From the NCBI GenBank assembly GCA_964459205.1, contig CAYWKJ010000032.1, positions 1 through 12,631 on the forward strand: a stretch of 12,631 nt of DNA. The letters run 5' to 3'. Positions 6,699 through 12,631 of this stretch are shown here, piece after piece (position 1 is the first letter of the stretch; each line of letters opens with the position of its first letter). This DNA is from JABJMC01 sp964459205 (lineage in GTDB: Bacteria > Patescibacteriota > Gracilibacteria > UBA1369 > UBA12473). Below the pieces are notes generated by a model that had not been told where the DNA came from, searched no databases, and saw only the letters and a list, made by a program, of their open reading frames with translations. The translations under genes were made by a program, and so were the position numbers.

Positions 6699-7676
6699 AT
6701 GTCATCTAAGAAAAAAATTGATTTTGCAGTAGGCGGCCAAGCCGTTATCGAAGGAGTGATGATGCGTTCGCCTCATTTTTATGTGGTCGCAGTCCGTCGT
6801 ATGAACAAAAAAATCGTTGTTAAGACTGAAAAATATATAAGTCTAAGTAAACGCTGCAAAATTTGGGGAATCCCGCTAATTCGAGGAGTTGTTGCTTTGT
6901 TTGAATCTCTTAAATTAGGAATGAGCGCTCTTCTTTTTTCTAACAAAATTCTACTGGATGATATTGATGCTGAAGAGGCTAAAAAAACTGGTAAAAAGAA
7001 AAAAGTTAAAAAAGAAACCCTGCTCCGTAAAATTGTAACTGGGGTTTTGTGGGGTCTTTATTTAGTGTTTGTGTTTTCTTTTGCTTTGTTTTTATTTAAG
7101 TTCTTGCCGCTACTGGCTGCGGAAGGAGTAAGCCAGATTTCTCCAGCAGTAGAAGATCATTATTTGTTATTTAATTTTATAGATGGAGTTACTAAAATTT
7201 TGATTTTTCTCCTCTATTTACTCTTAATATCCTTACTCCCGGACATTCGCCGTGTTTTTGGATATCATGGAGCTGAGCATCAGGCTATTTGGGCTTATGA
7301 ACATGAAAAAACTCTGACCGTTAAAAATGCTCAATCCGAAAATCCTGAACATCCCCGCTGTGGAACAAGTTTTATTTTTTGGGTTCTTTTCTTAAGCGTT
7401 CTAGTTTATACGGTGATGCCGGAAGAAGAATCGTTTGCCCTCAAACTAATTGAAAGGATTGCGGCTCTACCAGTTATTGCTGGAATTTCTTATGAAGTTC
7501 TTCGTATTACTGGCAAATTTGACTCTAAATGGTGGATGCACTGGGTAGCACTACCCGGCTTATGGATCCAAAAAATCACTACTAAAAAACCTGATGATAA
7601 AATGCAGGAGGTAGCGCTACGATCTCTAAAAGAGGCCTTAAAGGCTGAAAAAAATTATAAACCATCTAAATCATGA
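6699..7676 (+). CDS. DUF1385 (YqhQ-like) membrane protein
   Basis: Conserved membrane protein of the DUF1385/COG3872 family, sometimes described as a predicted metal-dependent enzyme; its biochemical role is not settled. The 325 residues carry all family hallmarks: VGGQAVIEGVMMRSP (11-25), GIPLIRGVVAL (57-67), FGYHGAEHQAIWAYE (187-201), HPRCGTSF (218-225), AGISYEVLR (261-269) and LPGLWIQKITTKKP (285-298). The His/Glu set of HGAEH and the later His and Cys are plausible metal ligands (inference). Hydrophobic segments lie at about 112-140, 165-180 and 225-240, with shorter ones near 60-80 and 250-270. A Lys-rich stretch occupies 95-105. It follows nnrD by 30 nt, and its TGA overlaps the proC ATG (ATGA), which indicates translational coupling with proC. 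Confidence 0.93.
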   Translation: MSSKKKIDFAVGGQAVIEGVMMRSPHFYVVAVRRMNKKIVVKTEKYISLSKRCKIWGIPLIRGVVALFESLKLGMSALLFSNKILLDDIDAEEAKKTGKKKKVKKETLLRKIVTGVLWGLYLVFVFSFALFLFKFLPLLAAEGVSQISPAVEDHYLLFNFIDGVTKILIFLLYLLLISLLPDIRRVFGYHGAEHQAIWAYEHEKTLTVKNAQSENPEHPRCGTSFIFWVLFLSVLVYTVMPEEESFALKLIERIAALPVIAGISYEVLRITGKFDSKWWMHWVALPGLWIQKITTKKPDDKMQEVALRSLKEALKAEKNYKPSKS

Positions 7677-8473
7677 AACTTATAGTCATTGGCTGCGGTA
7701 ATATGGGTTCAGCAATTATAAAAGGTCTTATGAAGCGAGAAGAACCACTGTTTGAGGCAATTTTTGCTTGTGATCATTCACCCGAAAAAGGCAAATCAAT
7801 TCAGGAAACGGGAGCTCTTTTTGTTGAATCCCTAAGTGGCATCGACATTGATGATGAAACTGTTGTCCTAATTGCAGTTAAGCCACAAAACATTGAGCCA
7901 GCCTTAGAACAAATTAAGGATAAACTTTGCAAAGGAACACTCCTGCTGTCTGTTGCGGCTGGAGTTTCCATAGAAAAATTAAGCCAACTCTCAGGTCATG
8001 ACAAAATCGTTCGGGTTATGCCTAACACCCCGACACTTGTGCAAAAAGGAGCAGCTGGTTGGATTGCCTCACCAACCGTCACAGCTGAACAAAAAACTTT
8101 GATTACGTCGATGTTAGGTCGATTTGGAATGGCGATTCAGGTTGAAAACGAAGATCTGATTAACTCAGTTACTGCTCTTTCTGGTAGTGGCCCAGCTTAT
8201 GTTTTCTACTTCTTAGAAGCCTTAGTAGAAGGAGGGACAAGCCTGGGGCTGAGCGAAGAAGATGCTCTCCAATTAGCAATCCAAACTGTATCCGGCGCAG
8301 CTGAGCTAGCAAAATCTTCTAGCAGTTTAGATGACCTCAAAAACTTGCGTGCCAAAGTGACCTCCAAGGGCGGCACTACTGAAAAAGCTATTTCTAGCCT
8401 AAAAGAAGCGAATTTCGAAACCCTCATTACCAAAGCAATGGAAGCAGCCTATAAGCGAGCGCAAGAGCTCTAA
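7673..8473 (+). CDS. proC: Pyrroline-5-carboxylate reductase
   Basis: Last enzyme of proline synthesis: it reduces 1-pyrroline-5-carboxylate to L-proline with NAD(P)H in the cytosol. The 266-residue length is standard. The N-terminal Rossmann motif is GCGNMG (7-12). It is followed by VLIAVKPQ (65-72), RVMPNTP (114-120), TALSGSGPAYVF (167-178), where the substrate pocket lies, and VTSKGGTTEKAI (229-240) near the C-terminus. The enzyme looks complete. Its ATG overlaps the DUF1385 stop by 4 nt, with no Shine-Dalgarno sequence of its own, so translation probably depends on reinitiation. With proA upstream, two of the three proline enzymes are in this cluster. Its TAA lies 2 bp from the stop of the opposing polysaccharide gene. 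Confidence 0.97.
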   Translation: MKLIVIGCGNMGSAIIKGLMKREEPLFEAIFACDHSPEKGKSIQETGALFVESLSGIDIDDETVVLIAVKPQNIEPALEQIKDKLCKGTLLLSVAAGVSIEKLSQLSGHDKIVRVMPNTPTLVQKGAAGWIASPTVTAEQKTLITSMLGRFGMAIQVENEDLINSVTALSGSGPAYVFYFLEALVEGGTSLGLSEEDALQLAIQTVSGAAELAKSSSSLDDLKNLRAKVTSKGGTTEKAISSLKEANFETLITKAMEAAYKRAQEL

Positions 8474-8475
8474 TC

Positions 8476-10557
8476 TTACCCGGTTTCGGCATTAATGCGT
8501 TCTAATACCTCTTTAGCATTTTGATCGCCAGGATCCTGCTCAAGGGCTTTTTGGGCGTAATAACGGGCATCCTCATAGCTACCAGCTTCAACTTCTATTT
8601 GGGCTAGCAAAGAATAAATATCTTGATATGGATCTCTAAAAGTTAGAACGTGTAAAAAAGCATTCTTAGCTTCGTCATCTCGCTCTAAGCCCATTAATAA
8701 AAGCCCGTAATTATAGGCATACATTGGATTATTTACTCCCAATGTCACTGACTCAGCGTATAACTCTTCTCCCCGAGTACGCGCAGCCTCCGCCCCAACA
8801 TGGTCCCCTTTAACTTCTAAAAGCTCAGCATAAACAATATATGCTAAGCCAAAATTGTTTTGCAAATAAGGTTGAGTTTGTACTAAATCATAGGCTTGCC
8901 CATAAGCATAGATCGATTTATCTAAAAGATATTCGGTAATATCTATCTCTGGGCTATCTATTGAAAAGTTAAAAACACTTAATCCAAACTCCTCCCAATA
9001 AGTATAAATAGCTGGCATCTTTTGAGTGGTGACTTCATAGGCCTCTATCATTTTGGCGACTTCACCCTGACTTTCTAATTGCTTGGCTTGTTTAAAATTC
9101 CATTCCGCTGAAGCCTGACGATAAGTAAACACTCCATTCAAACAAAATATGATAATTAACACAACAACACTGACAAATCTCTCCCCTCCTTTAATAGAAA
9201 TTGTTCTAAACTGCTCAGTTTGTGATTTTGGATCTGCAACAATATGATAATAAGTTACAGACATTCCAATCAAAATATAAAAAGGAACTAGCGTTGCTAC
9301 TACTCCAAAGCTCATAAGCACCTGGGCTAAATAAACTAACCCCGCGGCAATGAATGAAAAAGAGGCGATTTTTTTACGTTTTGAAATATCTTTTTCCCTT
9401 TGAATTCGAATAACCCATCGTAGCCAACAACCAATAAGCCCTAAATAAACTACTAAACCAACCAACCCTTGAGTGGCAAGAATATTAAAATACTCCATGT
9501 GTGCACTTTCGGGAGTCACGGTATCCTGCACATCGCCTGGGACAAGGTAATCGGTTCGCCTATATAGATTGTAATTATCACGAAAAGTAGAAAGCCCATG
9601 CCCAAGAATTGGATGATCCCGAAACATGGCCAGTGAGCTAAACCACCAACTTACACGATCTGGGATGTTCCCTTGTAACATAAAATCAATAGTCGAAACC
9701 GTTCTTTGCGTGAGGCTTAAATTTTCGACTCGATTGATAATTGGTTTATGGAAAATCCCAAATAACAAAGCTACTACAATTAATCCCGCTAAAACCTTTT
9801 TCTTTTGTTTAAAAAATAAATCTCTCTTGTAATAAGCTAAACCACATAAAAATATAACTAAGGCACCAAGCAGAGCAAAAAAGGCGCCCCTACTGGCCGT
9901 CCCTAAAATAGCTGCCAAAATCAGCACTCCTCCAGCCCCATAGAACGCTTTGGAGCTAAAATGGGGAGCATTAACAAATAATCCGGCGAGCATCATTAAA
10001 TGAAAAGCTAAATAAGCCCCAAAGTGATTACTGTGTCCTAAGGTTCCAAAAATACGTAAGGTTGGATCAATATTCCAATTTTCAGCGCCAACAATCCCTT
10101 GTCCTTGCAGTAACCCATAGATCGCAAGCAACATAGCTGTCCAAACAGAAAGCTTAATGTAATTTAAAATCTGTTTTTTTGAATGGAAAAAATTCAGCAC
10201 CACTATGATCAAAAACAATAAATTCAACATCGTCATTAACCCTAAAAATCGTCCTTGATCTCCCCAAAAACTAACCCAAAAATAACTAGAAAAAAGTGTG
10301 GTTAATCCTAATACTACTCCGTATCCAACCACCCATTTATTTAATGGTGATTTTCTAATGATTAATTTTTTCTGGGCGAAAATCTGGAGTCCCCAAAGCG
10401 CAATAATTACTAAAGTCAGAATTCGCAAAACCGCTAACTTAGGCGTTGTAAAAGCAGCATCAAAACCAGTGTGATAAACAATGGGGATAAGGACAATAAT
10501 CCCATACATTGCCCATCGAATTAAATCGTTTGTGCTGAGTTTTGATAGCCTAGTCAT
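8476..10557 (-). CDS. O-antigen ligase/polymerase (Wzy_C) family protein with C-terminal TPRs
   Basis: Polytopic protein that probably polymerises a lipid-linked glycan or transfers it to lipid or protein. The 693 residues contain about a dozen hydrophobic helices between 15 and 476. Family marks are GTLGHSNHFGAYL (171-183), GTASRGAFFALL (219-230), RVSWWFSSLAMFRDHPILGHG (301-321, the conserved Arg before the large external loop) and AHMEYF (352-357), whose His353 is the expected conserved loop histidine. After the last helix (459-476), about 200 residues form a soluble helical domain with tetratricopeptide-like repeats, clearest at 609-640 and 643-678. Whether it is a Wzy polymerase, a ligase or a PglL-type protein glycosylase cannot be told from the sequence. 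It is the last gene of the leftward block, 9 nt after the sugar transferase stop. Confidence 0.9.
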   Translation of the reverse strand: MTRLSKLSTNDLIRWAMYGIIVLIPIVYHTGFDAAFTTPKLAVLRILTLVIIALWGLQIFAQKKLIIRKSPLNKWVVGYGVVLGLTTLFSSYFWVSFWGDQGRFLGLMTMLNLLFLIIVVLNFFHSKKQILNYIKLSVWTAMLLAIYGLLQGQGIVGAENWNIDPTLRIFGTLGHSNHFGAYLAFHLMMLAGLFVNAPHFSSKAFYGAGGVLILAAILGTASRGAFFALLGALVIFLCGLAYYKRDLFFKQKKKVLAGLIVVALLFGIFHKPIINRVENLSLTQRTVSTIDFMLQGNIPDRVSWWFSSLAMFRDHPILGHGLSTFRDNYNLYRRTDYLVPGDVQDTVTPESAHMEYFNILATQGLVGLVVYLGLIGCWLRWVIRIQREKDISKRKKIASFSFIAAGLVYLAQVLMSFGVVATLVPFYILIGMSVTYYHIVADPKSQTEQFRTISIKGGERFVSVVVLIIIFCLNGVFTYRQASAEWNFKQAKQLESQGEVAKMIEAYEVTTQKMPAIYTYWEEFGLSVFNFSIDSPEIDITEYLLDKSIYAYGQAYDLVQTQPYLQNNFGLAYIVYAELLEVKGDHVGAEAARTRGEELYAESVTLGVNNPMYAYNYGLLLMGLERDDEAKNAFLHVLTFRDPYQDIYSLLAQIEVEAGSYEDARYYAQKALEQDPGDQNAKEVLERINAETG

Positions 10558-10566
10558 AAAGAGGGG

Positions 10567-11934
10567 TTAATAAGCACCTTTGCCGCTAATTACTGCGGTC
10601 ACAGTCTTAATTAAAATAACTAAATCTAATAAAAGAGACTGGTTTTTAATGTAATAAAAATCATACTCGATATTCTCATGAAGGGGGAGGTCTTTTCGGC
10701 CTAGGATCTGCCATAAACCAGTAATCCCAGGCTTAACATCAAGTCTTCTTTTTTGCCATTCAGTATAAGTTTTTACAATAAAAGGCATTTCTGGACGAGG
10801 ACCGACCATGGACATTTCTCCTTTTAATACATTCCAAAACTGAGGTAGCTCATCAAGACTGGTCTTACGCAGAAATCGTCCAACTTTTGTAATGCGCTCA
10901 TCATCTTTCTTGCTGGGAGCGTAATCATTGGGATTAACTTCTTTATACATTGTTCTAAATTTATACATCACAAATTTTTTCCCATTCTTGCCAACCCGTT
11001 TTTGAGAAAAAATCGCTGCCCCTTTGGATTCCAATTTGATAGCAACGATGATTAATAACCAGAGAGGGATAAACACCACAAAAACAGCTAAAGATAAAAT
11101 AATATCTAAAATTCTTTTTATAATGCGGTAGCCAAGTTTGGGAGTGCGTTTTTTTAAGTCTAGACTTGGCAAGCCCTCTAATTCATTGAGGTCAATATCA
11201 CCAGCGACAATTTCAAATAAATCAGAAACTACCTTAAACTTAACTTTAGTTGCGTCACATTCATGGATTAAACCTAGAATTTTCTCATGAGAAATACTGG
11301 GGTCTACTACATAAACCTCATGGATTCGATGTTTTTTGATTAATGGGATAAGGGATTTTAAGCCACCTAAAGTTTTCTTCTTACGAGCATTGTCATCTAT
11401 AAAACCAACTATGCGGTATCCAAATTCATCGTATTCTTTTAAGGCTTTGGCAACTTTTTTACCCGGCCGACCCGCGCCAATAATTAAAATATTAGTAACA
11501 CCAAGTCCTCTTTTGTGCAGAGACTTATAAATACTTCTAAGTAAAACCCGGCCAAAATTAATCAAAACAAGGCCCAAAATATAAAAAAGTATTACAAAAA
11601 TTCGTGAGTAATCGTATTTATAGAGAAAAGACGCAGCCATCACCAAAATCCACACAAACGTAATAGCCTGAAAAAGACGATGTATTTCACTGAGCCTGGT
11701 TACTCTTTGACTACGCTCATATAAACCAAACGAGTAAAAAGTAATGATTAAAATCAAGGCGACCGCAGGCATGGCAGTCAAGTACTCATTAAAAGGCTGT
11801 ATTTTAGATCCAAAAAAATTATCTCTAATTAAATACGCCCCCACAAAAGCACCCATGCCTCCTAAAAAATCTGACAAAACAAGGAAAAGTATTGTCAGCG
11901 CTTTTTGGTCTAGAATTTTAAGAAAGGGTTTCAT
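10567..11934 (-). CDS. Polyprenyl-phosphate sugar-phosphate transferase (WbaP/EpsE-like initiator)
   Basis: Initiating enzyme of surface glycan assembly: it moves a sugar-1-phosphate from a nucleotide sugar to undecaprenyl phosphate at the inner face of the membrane. The 455 residues have four N-terminal hydrophobic helices (about 12-34, 54-72, 88-106, 111-130), a CoA-binding-like Rossmann domain with GAGRPG (153-158), a re-entrant hydrophobic segment (275-298) and the bacterial sugar transferase core. The core shows QKRVGKNGKKFVMYKFRTM (311-329), SLDELPQFWNVLKGEMSMVG (359-378) with catalytic Asp361-Glu362, GPRPE (378-382) and KPGITGLWQ (401-409). The C-terminus GKGAY is typical. The sugar cannot be deduced. 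It lies 29 nt downstream of the GT2 gene and 9 nt upstream of the Wzy-like gene, so all three are probably one operon. Confidence 0.94.
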   Translation of the reverse strand: MKPFLKILDQKALTILFLVLSDFLGGMGAFVGAYLIRDNFFGSKIQPFNEYLTAMPAVALILIITFYSFGLYERSQRVTRLSEIHRLFQAITFVWILVMAASFLYKYDYSRIFVILFYILGLVLINFGRVLLRSIYKSLHKRGLGVTNILIIGAGRPGKKVAKALKEYDEFGYRIVGFIDDNARKKKTLGGLKSLIPLIKKHRIHEVYVVDPSISHEKILGLIHECDATKVKFKVVSDLFEIVAGDIDLNELEGLPSLDLKKRTPKLGYRIIKRILDIILSLAVFVVFIPLWLLIIVAIKLESKGAAIFSQKRVGKNGKKFVMYKFRTMYKEVNPNDYAPSKKDDERITKVGRFLRKTSLDELPQFWNVLKGEMSMVGPRPEMPFIVKTYTEWQKRRLDVKPGITGLWQILGRKDLPLHENIEYDFYYIKNQSLLLDLVILIKTVTAVISGKGAY

Positions 11935-11963
11935 GGTTTTTTTATAATACTCTGCAATTTAGG

Positions 11964-12631
11964 TTAGTTAAACCATTTTTGCATCTTTTTAGCCGTTACT
12001 TTTTTTCGCTTCATAATTAAGCGCCTTTTTTTAAGAGCACGCGGAAGCTTAATTAAAAAGCTCCCCCACGCTTTTAACAGGTAAGGCTCACGCACTAATA
12101 TATATCCAAAAATTAAAATCTCTTTAAATAAAATTGGCAAAAAATCATGCCTTAAGTTACCCCATAATTCGTTTTTTACCTGCATTAAGCGCTGATTTTT
12201 GTAAGCATAGTATTTTTGAAAGCGACTTAAGTGCTTACGGCCTTTATAAACTTCCCAATGAGAAAACCGCTTCAGCACGCCCGTGCCACGCCCGTGATAA
12301 CAAACAGCCTGCGGGTAGTAATAACATTTCCAGCCGCGCAACCGAAGCCGCCAAGAAATATCAATATCTTCTTTGTACATGAAAAAATCTTCGTCTAAAT
12401 ACTCGTCCATTAGCTTTACGTCATCAAGAGCAGTGCGTCGGTAAACTGGGCCAGCTCCAGACACCCCAAATACTTCTTCCTCTTTGTCGTATTGACCCTC
12501 ATCTACTAAACCCTGGCCCCGATCAATAACTCGACGATTGCGGTAGCAATATAAACCCGTGGTATCGAAAAACTTAGTTGGTTTGTTTTTTTTCAAAATC
12601 ATATTTAAGAATTTTCCCGGTAATGGCTCCA
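11964..12631 (-). CDS. GT2-family glycosyltransferase, N-terminus beyond window
   Basis: C-terminal part of a family 2 glycosyltransferase (WbbL/rhamnosyltransferase-like), which adds a sugar from a nucleotide donor to a lipid-linked glycan on the cytoplasmic face. An ATG at 12602 would give 212 residues but would lack the GT-A donor-binding half. The frame stays open to the window edge, so the gene is treated as cut. Numbered from that ATG, visible marks are FFDTTGLYCYRNRRVIDRGQ (11-30), VFGVSGAGPVYRR (44-56), FFMYKEDIDISWRLRLRGWK (73-92) with the acidic EDID catalytic-base region, and AVCYHGRG (99-106). A basic, hydrophobic C-tail ends the protein, consistent with membrane association. It is the first visible gene of the leftward polysaccharide block. 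Confidence 0.88.
   Translation of the reverse strand, partial: EPLPGKFLNMILKKNKPTKFFDTTGLYCYRNRRVIDRGQGLVDEGQYDKEEEVFGVSGAGPVYRRTALDDVKLMDEYLDEDFFMYKEDIDISWRLRLRGWKCYYYPQAVCYHGRGTGVLKRFSHWEVYKGRKHLSRFQKYYAYKNQRLMQVKNELWGNLRHDFLPILFKEILIFGYILVREPYLLKAWGSFLIKLPRALKKRRLIMKRKKVTAKKMQKWFN

Noticed and set aside
666..8473. Alternative code with TGA as glycine, as in some candidate phyla
   Set aside because: No TGA occurs inside any complete gene, and glycine is well served by GGN codons.
11935..11963. TATTAT box just before the sugar transferase start on the minus strand
   Set aside because: It lies too close to the ATG and lacks a -35 match; with a 29-nt gap the genes are more simply an operon.

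Overview
The window is a dense, moderately AT-rich bacterial chromosomal segment carrying eleven protein genes, one of them cut by the right edge. No RNA gene, CRISPR array, insertion sequence or prophage piece is visible. Several traits suggest a Patescibacteria (CPR)-type genome: very tight packing, convergent genes with shared or nearly touching stops, few Shine-Dalgarno sequences, and a polysaccharide block of GT2, polyprenyl-phosphate sugar transferase and Wzy/ligase-TPR protein in a style common there. This placement is an inference from gene style, not proven. No complete gene has an internal TGA, so the standard bacterial code fits.

Layout. Bases 1-226 hold no convincing gene, only a possible leftward promoter. 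lspA and an unidentified six-helix membrane protein run rightward with an 11-nt overlap. They meet a leftward slipin-aroE pair, and the two opposing TAG stops share the palindrome CTAG. A 133-bp divergent region carries a near-consensus promoter for an MscS-type channel and a weaker extended -10 for the slipin. Rightward from there come mscS, a hairpin, proA (glutamate-5-semialdehyde dehydrogenase), nnrD (NAD(P)HX dehydratase), a DUF1385/YqhQ-like membrane protein and proC (pyrroline-5-carboxylate reductase). proC ends 2 bp from a leftward block transcribed from beyond the right edge: GT2 glycosyltransferase, sugar-phosphate transferase, and Wzy/O-antigen ligase-like protein with TPRs.

How the genes fit together. 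ProA and ProC catalyse the two NADPH-dependent reductions of proline synthesis. ProB is not in the window. NnrD repairs hydrated NAD(P)H and lies between these two NADPH users, together with DUF1385, whose gene overlaps proC by ATGA. AroE supplies one shikimate-pathway step. LspA, slipin, MscS, the six-helix protein and DUF1385 all act at the membrane. The right-hand block would start, extend and polymerise or transfer a lipid-linked surface glycan.

I see no clear new defence or mobile system. The most interesting points are the proline/NADPH-repair/DUF1385 cluster, the slipin-MscS divergent pair with an unusual proline-rich channel tail, the unidentified LspA partner, and the compact gene boundaries with little SD signal.
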